Virus record (IMG/VR): IMGVR_UViG_3300032282_000541
Location: 1 to 55,227 of that record
DNA: 55,227 nt
Direction: 5' to 3' (one strand)
Source: a virus
Position 1 is the stretch's first letter; each line of letters starts with the position of its first letter. The notes beneath the pieces are model-generated. The model saw nothing but the letters and a program-made list of their open reading frames with translations. It was not told where the DNA came from and searched no databases. The position numbers were made by a program, and so were the translations under genes. Below are positions 47,147-55,227 of the stretch, piece by piece.

Positions 47147-49777
47147 TTAGAAGGCTCCACCTGAAATGCCACCTGTAATTGTGCCATTTACTGCGTTGCA
47201 AGTTATTGATGAGTTTACCAATTGAGGCAAATTACCGCTAGTCGCGGTCACGAAAGTCAAGTAGTTTGTCGCACCTGTTGTTGCCGCTGTAATGGCTGTG
47301 TTTGTTGCGTTGGTCGCAGTACCCGCAGTCGCCGCATTCAGGTTGGCAACTTGCGTGGTAGATGCAACAGTAAACGGAGCCGTTCCGGTCGCAACGGTGG
47401 ATGTGATGACACCAGTTGCCGAAATAGTGGTAAACGCCCCTGTAGTGGCCGTTGTAGCCCCCACAGTGCCGTTGATGTTGATGGACGCTGTACCCGTCAG
47501 ATTTGTCACCGTGCCGCTACTTGGCGTACCCAAAGCGCCGCCGTTGACCACAATAGACCCGGCAGTACCCACAGCAACCGCCAAAGCAGTTGCTACGTTC
47601 GTTCCCAAACCCGTGATAGACCCAACAGCAGGGGTCACGGTGGTGTTTCCGGCCAACGTCAGTTGACCTTGAGCATTAACGGTGAAAGTCCCAACTTGAG
47701 TCGCTGAACCATAAGCTCCAGCGGTTACCCCGGTGTTGGAGATGTTGAAGGTCGTTACCGGAGACAGGTTTAGGCCAGTGCCAGCGGTATAGGTCAGCGG
47801 CGCATTGAACTGAAGGAAAACCAGCGCAGTTGTGCCGACCGTGATTGGAAGCGGAGTCTGCTGAACCCATGCGGTCGATGCATTTGTACCCGAGATGACC
47901 AGCACATAGTCGCCAGCATCAATCTCGTTGGTTCCTGACCCGCTAGTGTCGTAGTCAGTTGCACGAGTCAACACCCATGGGGTTATGGCAGAACCCACCG
48001 ATGTGACGGTATATACGCCGTTGTAGGCATCAAGCCCACCAGCAGAAGGCTCGTCTTTAACGAGAACTCGTTGCCCAACCGTAGGTGAACCACCTCCCAA
48101 AGACAGGGTGGCATAAGGCACTGACTTTGTGATCGTTGCACCCACCCCGGAAGCGCCATTGTTGTAAACGTAGGCTCCAAGCACTGCGGTCGTTGCATAG
48201 TTGACTGGCTGGTGGTAGTTCAAACCAGAAGCGATTGAGTCCACATACTGCTTGGTAGCCAGTTCCAAAGCCGATGTAGGGTCTTGCGTCACCGTCACCG
48301 TAGTCAGGCCAGCCAAGGTGGTTGTCGTGCCCCCCAATGACAGAACAGTCGACCCAATGGTCACCGATGAGTTGGTCAGGCTTGAGTTACCAATATTGGT
48401 CAGGGTGTTGGTTGATCCGCTGATCGCTTTGTTTGTCAGGGTCTGTGAGCCCGTCAGGGTCGCCACGGTCGAGTCAATTGCCACCGTCACCGAGCCAGAA
48501 CCGTTGTAGCTCGTACCCGATAACCCGGTGCCAATCGTCAAAGAATTGAGGTTTGAACCCAGTGCAACACCGGATATGGTGCTGTTGGACAGGGCAGAGT
48601 TGGGTATGTTGCTGAACGTGTTGCTCGCCCCTGACATGGTCTTGTTGGTCAGGGTCTGGGTTCCAGTCAGGGTTGCAACCGTCGAATCAATCGCAATAGT
48701 GACCGCAGTCGAACCGTTGTAACTTGTGCCAGACAACCCAGTGCCTATGGTCAAGGCATTGGAAGCCGTGGCTGTCACAGTAATTGAGCCACCCAAACTG
48801 ACAGATGACCCATTGATTGAAATCGCACTGTTTGCCAATTGAGCGTTGGTTACGGTGCCAGACAAATCTGTTGTTGGAATGGTGGCCGATGCGGTCATGG
48901 CCGACACGCCATTTCCGTACATGTAACCAGTCAATGCTGATGCACCTGTGCCGCCGCTTGATGAATTTACGATGCCTCCCAAAGTCACCGAGCCCGTGGT
49001 GCTTGTATTGGGTGTTAATCCTGTTGTTCCTGCACTGAAAGACGTTACGCCGCCAGTCAGACTAAATTGATTCCACCCATTGTTTGTGTACCCCTCAAAC
49101 TGCTGGAGACTGGAGTTGTAGCGGAAGGTTCCCAGATTGGTAACCCTTTGTCCAGTGGAGCCCACAGGCACCGTGATGCCACCTTGACCGGGAATTATGG
49201 TGTTGTCGGCCAATCCAACAGTCACATCAGCGGAACCGTTGCCGTTCAAAACCGTAGTCTGACTACTAGTTGCCAAAATATTTATCTTGGCCGGGATGCC
49301 AGATTGAATTGCCAAAATGCCTGTTCCGGTCAGCCCGGCAAAGTTACTTAGCACCGTTCCAAGGCCAATTGTGGGGTTTCCAGCCACTCCATCGCCGTCA
49401 GCAATAGTCAACCCTGTATTGACTGCTATTTGGCGTGCTGTGACCGTATTTGAGCCTGTCTTGACTTGAATACCAGTACCGCTGGAGTTCAGTGATAAGG
49501 CCGCGCCGATCAAATTGATTTGCAAGGTGCCTTGAGCACCGTTGTCGGTCAGGCTCAAACCAGCATTGGTGGAGATGTAGCGAGATTGAGTTAAGCCAGC
49601 AGTCAGACCAACGGTCAAGAATGGGTAGTTCAGGGCACCAGCACCAGCAATTGCGCCAGTGGTGGTTTGCACAGTTACGCCACTCTGAACGATTGGAACT
49701 GATTCTGATCCCGTTAGAGCTAGCGCCTGTGGTAGCTGTGTGATTGCGACTTGTGACATATCAGGGTTGCGTTCCAA
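47147..49777 (-). CDS. Long tail fibre protein
   Basis: About 870 aa; the best start is the ATG at 49759 just after the previous stop, while a TTG at 49777 extends it by six residues. The N-terminus (MSQVAITQLPQALALTGSES) is a fibre anchoring part. Several units contain LTGTQTLTNKTMSGASNTFS and IGTGLSGTSYNGSGSVTVAI, repeats common in environmental phage fibres. A YVDSIASGLNYHQPVNYATT region with VKDEPSAGGLDAYNGVYTVT is a known fibre segment. It ends GGISGGAF. Contact with the host surface is expected. It contains a copy of the GTAGTC palindrome at 49254. Confidence 0.85.
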   Translation of the reverse strand: MERNPDMSQVAITQLPQALALTGSESVPIVQSGVTVQTTTGAIAGAGALNYPFLTVGLTAGLTQSRYISTNAGLSLTDNGAQGTLQINLIGAALSLNSSGTGIQVKTGSNTVTARQIAVNTGLTIADGDGVAGNPTIGLGTVLSNFAGLTGTGILAIQSGIPAKINILATSSQTTVLNGNGSADVTVGLADNTIIPGQGGITVPVGSTGQRVTNLGTFRYNSSLQQFEGYTNNGWNQFSLTGGVTSFSAGTTGLTPNTSTTGSVTLGGIVNSSSGGTGASALTGYMYGNGVSAMTASATIPTTDLSGTVTNAQLANSAISINGSSVSLGGSITVTATASNALTIGTGLSGTSYNGSTAVTIAIDSTVATLTGTQTLTNKTMSGASNTFSNIPNSALSNSTISGVALGSNLNSLTIGTGLSGTSYNGSGSVTVAIDSTVATLTGSQTLTNKAISGSTNTLTNIGNSSLTNSSVTIGSTVLSLGGTTTTLAGLTTVTVTQDPTSALELATKQYVDSIASGLNYHQPVNYATTAVLGAYVYNNGASGVGATITKSVPYATLSLGGGSPTVGQRVLVKDEPSAGGLDAYNGVYTVTSVGSAITPWVLTRATDYDTSGSGTNEIDAGDYVLVISGTNASTAWVQQTPLPITVGTTALVFLQFNAPLTYTAGTGLNLSPVTTFNISNTGVTAGAYGSATQVGTFTVNAQGQLTLAGNTTVTPAVGSITGLGTNVATALAVAVGTAGSIVVNGGALGTPSSGTVTNLTGTASININGTVGATTATTGAFTTISATGVITSTVATGTAPFTVASTTQVANLNAATAGTATNATNTAITAATTGATNYLTFVTATSGNLPQLVNSSITCNAVNGTITGGISGGAF
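49254..49266. repeat. Dispersed palindrome in the long fibre gene
   Basis: GTAGTCTGACTAC with right flank TAGTTGCC, sharing the flank TAGTTGC with the ParB-gene copy. It sits in a TSSQTT coding stretch that uses the same codons as in the ParB-like gene, which points to selection on DNA rather than protein. Confidence 0.85.
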
Positions 49778-50102
49778 TAATTTGTCGGTTGCCGTCCTGT
49801 GCAGGAGTTTCTCCGCTTTGCTCGGTGCTCAGGACTTCGCCGCCATATGGTTGAGTCAAAATGTCGTTTGGATCGACAGCCACACTGACATCTGGCCGTG
49901 GATATTGGAGTGTAATGCGCTCTGTCTTTCGAGCGGGTAAACGGTAAGGGTCTTTTTGATCGGCGCAATTTTGCTGACAGACCTTTAAACCCGGAAAGTT
50001 TGGATCAGGCATGGCCTCAACAATAGCCCTCTTCATGCGACAACGGTCGCAAATAAAGATTGCTATCGATGCATTGCCTTCAGTGTTTAAAAAACGAGGC
50101 AT
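49761..50102 (-). CDS. Small Cys-rich tail-region protein
   Basis: 113 aa, GAGGT upstream. CDRCRM (about 18-23) and VCQQNCADQKDPYRLPARK (about 41-59) could hold zinc. The layout (CDxC, then VCxxNC, then DPYRLPARxTE) matches a conserved protein of environmental podoviruses near tail genes. Its function is unknown. The ending DGNRQIIGTQP is flexible. Confidence 0.65.
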   Translation of the reverse strand: MPRFLNTEGNASIAIFICDRCRMKRAIVEAMPDPNFPGLKVCQQNCADQKDPYRLPARKTERITLQYPRPDVSVAVDPNDILTQPYGGEVLSTEQSGETPAQDGNRQIIGTQP

Positions 50103-50105
50103 GCG

Positions 50106-51176
50106 TTACCTCGTATAAACAGAAATGTTAGGGGCGTAGTAGATCGGTGATTTGTCGCGGTTTTCGTTCTCAGCCATGATGAAGTACTTGTCGGCTTGGC
50201 CTTCAAGGTACGTAACCCTAGCAAGGTCAACCGCAGGCAGGATCAAGCTCATCTGGTGAGCCAGCATGCACTGGATTGCTTGGTAGAAGTACTGAGGAAT
50301 TTCCAATTCGCCGTACAAGTCGCCAACGTCCATCACTTGGCGAGAGTACCAAATGGTCATCTGCACAAAAGGGTCGGACGGTGTCGGCCACAACACAATT
50401 TTGGATTGAGGCAGGGTGCGATTGAACCAGTACTGGAACGGCTGGTTGGCCGTGAAGTTCTTGTTTGGCAAATTGGTGTAGTCATCACGGTTCAAGCGAG
50501 CCATGGTGATTTCAGTACTGTTGTTGCCCACATAGAACTCAGCCACGTCCAGAGTACCGCCGCCAGTCTCGCGCATGCGATAAAACTGAGCAGTCACACC
50601 GGGATCAATGTCGTACCACAACCATTGGCCTGACTCCCATATGGTCACGCCTGTGTCTTGCAACAGATTCCATGTTGCGCCGTCACTTGACCACTCCAGC
50701 AGGATGTGGAACGAGCCAGAGGTGGCAGGCAAGATACCGATTGATCCGGCATAGATGGGGTTATTTGTGCCGTAGTCGATGCTGATGTAGCCATCGGGCG
50801 CGGTTTGTGCGTCTGATGTAAGTACGTTGTTGTCAAAAGCCAAGCCAGTTATGCCAGAAGATGAAGAATACCCGCCACCTGTTGATGGAGTTGGTCGGTT
50901 CATCCTGCGATACAAAGCGTTGAGCACATCATTGCCACCCAAAGGAAGCAAGTACTCAAACTGGTCGGCATTCAGGCCATAAACCTTCTTGTCAATACAC
51001 CAATAGTTGATGCCCTGATTTATCAGGTTGGATAGGATAAAGAACAGCGCCTGCTTGGAGCCTTGGACTTGCTCAACAGTCAACTCTTCAGCCAATTTAC
51101 CCGCCATGCGAGCACCTTGGTCAATGAATTTCTGTACTGAGACAACTGTCTGTCCTACGGTTCCGCTGTAAGCCAT
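50106..51176 (-). CDS. Tail or connector protein with inserted lectin-like domain
   Basis: 356 aa, GAGGT upstream. The ends match podovirus connector/tail proteins: SKQALFFILSNLINQGINYW near the start, and MTIWYSRQVMDVGDLYGELE and QYFYQAIQCMLAHQMSLILP near the end. An insert at about 105-230 (SGITGLAFDNNVLTSDAQTA; GSFHILLEWSSDGATWNLLQ; GQWLWYDIDPGVTAQFYRMR) looks like a carbohydrate-binding beta sandwich. It may form a tail ring that touches the host surface. Confidence 0.65.
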   Translation of the reverse strand: MAYSGTVGQTVVSVQKFIDQGARMAGKLAEELTVEQVQGSKQALFFILSNLINQGINYWCIDKKVYGLNADQFEYLLPLGGNDVLNALYRRMNRPTPSTGGGYSSSSGITGLAFDNNVLTSDAQTAPDGYISIDYGTNNPIYAGSIGILPATSGSFHILLEWSSDGATWNLLQDTGVTIWESGQWLWYDIDPGVTAQFYRMRETGGGTLDVAEFYVGNNSTEITMARLNRDDYTNLPNKNFTANQPFQYWFNRTLPQSKIVLWPTPSDPFVQMTIWYSRQVMDVGDLYGELEIPQYFYQAIQCMLAHQMSLILPAVDLARVTYLEGQADKYFIMAENENRDKSPIYYAPNISVYTR

Positions 51177-51184
51177 TATTTACC

Positions 51185-51688
51185 TCACCAATTTGATTGT
51201 TTTTTGTTTTTGGTATGGGTTGATACCTTGCAATCCTTCAAGCTGATCTTGCCGCCTTTTTTAGCGCGGTAACCTTCAGATTCAACTCTAGGATATTCGT
51301 ATGGTTCGCCGCCTTCTGTTGCTACATCTTTGGTGCGTTCTATCTGTATATCGCCTTTTTTGTTTCTTACTGGAGGAACAAAAGATGGGCGGCTTTCATT
51401 GGTTGACAAGTCAACAGCTTTCTCACGAGCCGGGGCTACATAAGGCTCCAATGGAATTGACTTGCCAGCATCACGACGAGCATTCACCGCATCTTCAACA
51501 CCTTGTTTTCTTGCATCACTCTTGCCAAACAAGAAGTTACGGACAGCACTGAGGTTGTTCTCTCCAGCGGCTTTGTCTCGGTCATATTGCTTGCGAGCCA
51601 TTTCGTCACCGGGGTAAATCTTTCCACGGTTGCCGGGCTTGTTAGACCATGCAATTTCGTCGTCAGAGCGTGATTTCCAATTACCCAT
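51185..51688 (-). CDS. Virion-associated protein with GGKISLKDCKVST tail
   Basis: 167 aa, AAGGGG upstream. A polar and charged chain with little order (SDDEIAWSNKPGNRGKIYPG). It ends KKGGKISLKDCKVSTHTKNK plus a Trp, a tail shared with the next two genes. Probably a virion component or assembly factor. The tail may be a signal, for docking or processing. Confidence 0.6.
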   Translation of the reverse strand: MGNWKSRSDDEIAWSNKPGNRGKIYPGDEMARKQYDRDKAAGENNLSAVRNFLFGKSDARKQGVEDAVNARRDAGKSIPLEPYVAPAREKAVDLSTNESRPSFVPPVRNKKGDIQIERTKDVATEGGEPYEYPRVESEGYRAKKGGKISLKDCKVSTHTKNKKQSNW

Positions 51689-51697
51689 GATGACCCC

Positions 51698-52006
51698 TTA
51701 CCAGCCTGAATGCTTGGAATTTTTCTGATGCGTTGATACTTTGCAATCTTTCAAGTTGATTGAGCCGCCTTTTGCTTTTTTCAATGGCCTTTTCAATGCA
51801 AGAGTCTTTGCTCTCATGTCATCAAACTGCGAGTCAAATGCATCAGGCTTCAACATTTCTTTTCGCTCGACAGTAGATTGAGCGTTTCTTTGGTCAAAAA
51901 CGTCTTTGGGCACAGCAACATTATTGTGCATGTAAACAGGAGCGCCACTTGCATCTTTGGTTATTCTGAAAATGTTTGTGTCGCCTAATTGATTTTCGTT
52001 ATCCAT
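51698..52006 (-). CDS. Small protein with GGSINLKDCKVST tail
   Basis: 102 aa, AAGGAG upstream. A charged N-terminal part (RITKDASGAPVYMHNNVAVP) ends in KAKGGSINLKDCKVSTHQKN and a final Trp. It is a tail paralogue of both neighbours. No other motif is seen. Confidence 0.6.
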   Translation of the reverse strand: MDNENQLGDTNIFRITKDASGAPVYMHNNVAVPKDVFDQRNAQSTVERKEMLKPDAFDSQFDDMRAKTLALKRPLKKAKGGSINLKDCKVSTHQKNSKHSGW

Positions 52007-52016
52007 GATTTACTCC

Positions 52017-52496
52017 TTACCAGCAAGAATTATTTTTGCCCTTGGACGCAGTTGAAACACTGCAATCCTTCAGGTTGATTTTGCCACCTTGTTTGTATCC
52101 ATACTTCTTGACATTTTGGATTCTTTGAGCCATTTGATTCATGCCTCCTTGCATGTCTCGGGCGGTGCGCTCTTCATCCGACAAGTTCTGCTCGCGGTCT
52201 GCGTACTGGTAGTTCTTGCCCTTGTTGTAGGTGGCTTCCATTTCAGCATGGCGCTTTTGAAGGTTTGGTAAATCAGCGGCATCTTTCTTGGCAGTATCAC
52301 GCTCACGCTGAACGCCTTCAGCCTTAGATTTTTCATTGCGTGCCTTGACATCAGCCATGGACTTTTGTTTAAAAGCCTCACGCTCTGCCTTGGCTTCAGC
52401 GCCAGTTTTTCTAACGCCTGAACTGATGCTCTTCAATGCGGCATCGATAGCGGCTTTTTGCCTTGGACTTGATTTGTAGTTGCCCATCATGCTCAT
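52017..52496 (-). CDS. Coiled-coil protein with GGKINLKDCSVST tail
   Basis: 159 aa, AAAGGA upstream. Highly charged helices (AEAKAEREAFKQKSMADVKA; LPNLQKRHAEMEATYNKGKN) precede the tail KQGGKINLKDCSVSTASKGK and a final Cys-Trp. Role unknown; it is probably packaged or involved in assembly, with its neighbours. Confidence 0.6.
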   Translation of the reverse strand: MSMMGNYKSSPRQKAAIDAALKSISSGVRKTGAEAKAEREAFKQKSMADVKARNEKSKAEGVQRERDTAKKDAADLPNLQKRHAEMEATYNKGKNYQYADREQNLSDEERTARDMQGGMNQMAQRIQNVKKYGYKQGGKINLKDCSVSTASKGKNNSCW

Positions 52497-52506
52497 GATT
52501 TTTCCT

Positions 52507-53019
52507 TTACCAGCCGGGACAGTTCCAGCGTTTTAACGAGGCTTTGGCTCTTGGTGCGTCACCCTTTGAGTGCTCAACAACACCGCTCATTCTGGCGCAG
52601 AACGAGTCCTTGCGTGCGCCGCCTTGGGGCTGTGGAGCCTTCAGGTTGCTTCCAGTTTCACGGTTGTATTTTGCCCGACCCTTGGCTGTTAATCCAGCGC
52701 CTTTGGACTCGGGAAGCTTCTCACCGCGACCGACCGCAAGGCTGGGGCCACCCTCTTTCAGTTTGGCGGTTTTTGCTGACTGCTTGAAGGCATCAGCCGT
52801 TGGCGCACCTTTGCTACCAACTCGACGCATTTTTTCACCAGAGCCTTCAGCAATTCTTTGCTGTTTGCGATGAATGTTTTCATAGAGACCACCCTCTTTC
52901 ATGTTTTTGTCGGCCTTGACAAATTCTTTGCCAACCTTCTGAGGAACGCCGCCAAAGCCGCCCTTGGTGTGGGCGGCGGCTTCCATCAAACGATGTTGAG
53001 CAGGTGATTTGCTTGGCAT
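52507..53019 (-). CDS. Basic conserved virion-module protein
   Basis: 170 aa without a clear RBS. The segments SPAQHRLMEAAAHTKGGFGG and LTAKGRAKYNRETGSNLKAP, then ARKDSFCARMSGVVEH and a LKRWNCPGW end, identify a basic protein widespread in environmental podoviruses. The function is unknown. The Cys/Trp end echoes the tails of its neighbours, and KEGG motifs occur twice. Confidence 0.65.
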   Translation of the reverse strand: MPSKSPAQHRLMEAAAHTKGGFGGVPQKVGKEFVKADKNMKEGGLYENIHRKQQRIAEGSGEKMRRVGSKGAPTADAFKQSAKTAKLKEGGPSLAVGRGEKLPESKGAGLTAKGRAKYNRETGSNLKAPQPQGGARKDSFCARMSGVVEHSKGDAPRAKASLKRWNCPGW

Positions 53020-53021
53020 GA

Positions 53022-53426
53022 TCAGGCGTATGACTTGACCATCTCAAGCACAACGGTGTAAGTGTCACCAGCAGATGCATCAAGGGTAGTGAATGTGATT
53101 GCGCCATCAACACCAGTTCCAGCATTGTTGGTCAAGCCACCAATTGCACTGAAGTCTTGTTGATAACTGTTGTTCTGTGGAATTGTTTCAATGACCACAG
53201 GTGTACTTGCCTTCCACTTCAATTGCACTTCCATGCCATGAGTCAAGGCAGTGATTTTTGTAATGGTCACACGGTCGCAAGCGCCACCCGCCGCAGACGA
53301 ATTCAGCGACGAAGGATTGACTTTGACAACATTGGTTTCACCAGTGCCATCACTGGTGTTTGTAAATTTCATGATTGCAACACGCTCACCATCAAAGAGC
53401 GTTTGACTTCCGACTGCATCAGCCAT
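53022..53426 (-). CDS. Beta-rich virion protein
   Basis: 134 aa from the ATG at 53426 (GGAGAA upstream). It is strand-rich with paired Cys/Asp (SSAAGGACDRVTITKITALT; VQLKWKASTPVVIETIPQNN). The fold resembles small structural domains of phage heads or fibres. Expected in the virion; no named family. Confidence 0.6.
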   Translation of the reverse strand: MADAVGSQTLFDGERVAIMKFTNTSDGTGETNVVKVNPSSLNSSAAGGACDRVTITKITALTHGMEVQLKWKASTPVVIETIPQNNSYQQDFSAIGGLTNNAGTGVDGAITFTTLDASAGDTYTVVLEMVKSYA

Positions 53427-53470
53427 AAATTTCTCCAATTAAAAGCAGGGGCCGAAGCCCCTACTCATTT

Positions 53471-54616
53471 TCAACAAGCGCGACCGCCTCGTTTCTTGCC
53501 GGGCGACACAGTCACTGATTTCTCGGTTTTTGTGACGCTACCAGCAGGCGGCGAAATGAAGTTCTTGGCCTTGCCATACAACTCCTTCGCCATACTCAGC
53601 GGGTTCATAGCCTCTTCAAGTTCACGGCTGGCTTTGTCGCTGACGGCTTTTGGGTCTTTCACGGTGTACTTGTCACCAGAAGAACCGCCGTCTTCAAACT
53701 TTTTTACCTTGCCGCCTTCCTTGAAGGTGCCGGATTGCAAGCTGTTCGCTACTGGGCGCGAAACTGGCTTTTTGGGCATCGCGACGGGTTTGCCTGTATC
53801 AACAGTTCCCCCCGTCGCGTAGGCTTTTTTTGCTGAACCACCCATCTTGTAGCCGCCACCGTTGGCTTTTTTCACACCGCCAGTGGTGGTGTTGGTAACG
53901 CCGGGCTTGGCTGTGTCAGCGGGACGGTTTTCCCAATTGACATCGCCGCCCGTTTTGTAACCACCACCATTACCCATCTTTACGCCGACGTTGCCGCCAG
54001 ACTTGTAGCCACCCGGTTTGCCTTCTTTGACTTCGCCAGTGCTACCTGTGGTCATGCCTTTTTTGGCTGTGACCATTTTGGTCTTGCCAGTTTTGCTCAT
54101 GATGATGCCACCTGAAGCTTTGCCGTGAGCCTTGGAGGCAGACATAGACTCGTGGTGCTTCAACTCTTTCTCAAGAGCCTTGCACTCAGCAGAGCCGCCG
54201 TCTTTCATGCCAGTCAAGGCACGACGCACAGCCATAGCACGAGCGTTACGCTTGGTAGGAGGCATGCCAGCCAGTGCGGCACGACCCATGGCCTGCATAG
54301 GAGCAGGTGCCGGAGCGTTTGCACCGGGTGTCACGCCGGGAGCGGCAGGCATCATTCCACCCATTTGCTTGTGAGCGACTTTGCCGCCATGAGCATACAT
54401 GTTTGGATTCATTGCCTTGCGACGTGCGGCCATGGATGGCTTTTTGGGAGCCACGCCATTCTCAGGGCTTTCAAATACCTTGGTGTTGTTGCTTGCCATG
54501 GACTTGAAGCCATCGGATTGCATAGCCTTGGAGGCCACTTTGCCGCCCTTTTTGAGCTTCAGGATAACTGAGGGCTCTGTGGTCATCATTTTGACCATTG
54601 GTTTAAATTGACCCAT
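53471..54616 (-). CDS. Basic glycine/lysine-rich virion protein
   Basis: 381 aa, AGGAG upstream. Dominated by Gly, Lys, Ala and Met, with repeated GGK and GGGYK motifs (KKGGKVASKAM; AHGGKVAHKQM; GNGGGYKTGGDVN; ANGGGYKMGGSAK; KEGGKVKKFEDGG). It carries a strong positive charge, suggesting it binds DNA in the capsid or is disordered until assembly. Ends KKRGGRAC. No enzyme motifs are visible. Repeats look like expanded modules. Confidence 0.65.
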   Translation of the reverse strand: MGQFKPMVKMMTTEPSVILKLKKGGKVASKAMQSDGFKSMASNNTKVFESPENGVAPKKPSMAARRKAMNPNMYAHGGKVAHKQMGGMMPAAPGVTPGANAPAPAPMQAMGRAALAGMPPTKRNARAMAVRRALTGMKDGGSAECKALEKELKHHESMSASKAHGKASGGIIMSKTGKTKMVTAKKGMTTGSTGEVKEGKPGGYKSGGNVGVKMGNGGGYKTGGDVNWENRPADTAKPGVTNTTTGGVKKANGGGYKMGGSAKKAYATGGTVDTGKPVAMPKKPVSRPVANSLQSGTFKEGGKVKKFEDGGSSGDKYTVKDPKAVSDKASRELEEAMNPLSMAKELYGKAKNFISPPAGSVTKTEKSVTVSPGKKRGGRAC

Positions 54617-54627
54617 GTTGCTCTCCT

Positions 54628-55227
54628 TTATGCTTGTGTTACGCCAAAAGCGCCAACACGGGTTGCATTTGGGCCTGCCGCAATTGCTGGCAGGGCTATG
54701 CCCATCACAAGACGTTTGATACCGTCACAAGCAGAAGAGGGCAAATAAGTACCCCGCACATCGCCAGTAGTGGTGGTAGCCGTCAATGTGGCGGCGGCGG
54801 CAAATGTTCCTGCATCTTCTGCAAGCGTGTTGTTCCAACCAGCGCGAGTGACGTATCCAGCATCAGTGATACGCAGTGGCGCACCCAAGATGTCGGTTGT
54901 ACCTACCGCAACAGTTACCACGCTTGCGCCAGAAGCAGTGACGCTGGAGATTTGGTAAAAAGCTTTTTTACCGTTGACAGTTGTTGATGCCACTGTTCCT
55001 GTTGCAATCACTTCGCTCATGGCTTGACCGTAGTAGTCGTAACCAGAAACAGTAATGTTGACAGAAGTTGGAGAACCAGCACCAGTGGTTGTAGAAACCG
55101 CACGAGGGCAGTCAAGTTGCAAGACTGTTGCGCCGCTTGTATTCGTAACGGATGTAACACCAGCACCTGCGGCAAGCGTGAGCGTGGTAGCAGTTGTGAT
55201 GACAGCGGCAACAATGTTGGTTGTCAG
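54628..55227 (-). CDS. Head-associated protein, C-terminal part (gene spans the junction)
   Basis: The 187-codon C-terminal part of the 325-aa protein that starts at 414. Frame and sequence continue through the 36-base overlap (…[20 protein letters not shown]…). The sequence has ITDAGYVTRAGWNNTLAEDA and TTGDVRGTYLPSSACDGIKR, then a conserved ending with GPNATRVGAFGVTQA, seen in a virion protein group of environmental phages. A head-fibre, decoration or completion role fits its place before the capsid gene. The natural start of the linear genome is not shown by this sequence. Confidence 0.85.
   Translation of the reverse strand: MTTNIVAAVITTATTLTLAAGAGVTSVTNTSGATVLQLDCPRAVSTTTGAGSPTSVNITVSGYDYYGQAMSEVIATGTVASTTVNGKKAFYQISSVTASGASVVTVAVGTTDILGAPLRITDAGYVTRAGWNNTLAEDAGTFAAAATLTATTTTGDVRGTYLPSSACDGIKRLVMGIALPAIAAGPNATRVGAFGVTQA
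55192..55227. repeat. Terminal direct repeat, right copy
   Basis: Identical to bases 1-36. Removing one copy gives a unique circle of 55,191 bp. Confidence 0.9.

Overview
The window is a complete genome of a tailed bacteriophage, most likely a short-tailed (podovirus-type) phage. The last 36 bases repeat the first 36 exactly, and one open reading frame runs in frame across the junction. The molecule is therefore circular or circularly permuted, with a unique length of 55,191 bp. There is no integrase, no recognisable RNA polymerase and no DNA polymerase. The base composition is balanced, genes are packed with ATGA/TAATG overlaps, and Shine-Dalgarno sites are strong. The style resembles freshwater phages of Gram-negative bacteria; a betaproteobacterial host is a weak guess.

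Layout. Almost everything reads leftward (minus strand). A divergent control region at about 27.72-27.83 kb separates a leftward unit from a short rightward unit. The leftward unit runs down to position 1, crosses the junction and continues from 55.2 kb down to 30.57 kb. The rightward unit (27.8-30.5 kb) encodes an SSB-like protein, a membrane peptide, a lipoprotein, an AT-hook protein, a PD-(D/E)XK exonuclease and two small proteins. The two units converge on a terminator at about 30.49-30.51 kb. Leftward from 27.7 kb come a small HTH repressor, a ParB-like protein, an SF2 helicase and a TOPRIM primase-like protein. An RNA-rich non-coding region (23.3-24.1 kb) with an initiator-like tRNA follows, then a 2OG oxygenase and a cassette of tiny proteins including a RuvC-like resolvase and an HNH nuclease. 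Next are the terminase subunits (12.4-14.8 kb), two large polyvalent injected-type proteins, the portal, a GroES-like co-chaperonin, a scaffold-like protein, the major capsid protein and two further head proteins.

Across the junction (55.2 to 49.8 kb) lie glycine-rich or basic proteins, several sharing C-terminal tails, and connector proteins. Tail fibres follow (49.8-45.2 kb), then a lysis cassette with holins and an M15 endolysin (44.9-42.9 kb). After that come the adaptor, a fibre and a nozzle-like protein (42.8-38.7 kb). Between the tail genes and the internal virion proteins sits an unexpected pair: an acyl carrier protein and a beta-ketoacyl-ACP synthase with an intact Cys-His-His-Lys catalytic set (37.1-38.5 kb).

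Regulation. Six near-identical 18-bp palindromes (consensus TCTAACACAAAGTTAGAT) each overlap an extended -10 promoter in front of early or middle genes. Most of these transcripts would begin with a short hairpin. A likely binder is the 66-aa HTH protein whose gene is next to one site. A second palindrome, GTAGTC(A/T)GACTAC, occurs five times around the genome, once inside the parB-like gene; it could be a parS-like site. The most unusual content is the ACP-KAS pair, the tRNA/structured-RNA locus and these two dispersed site families.
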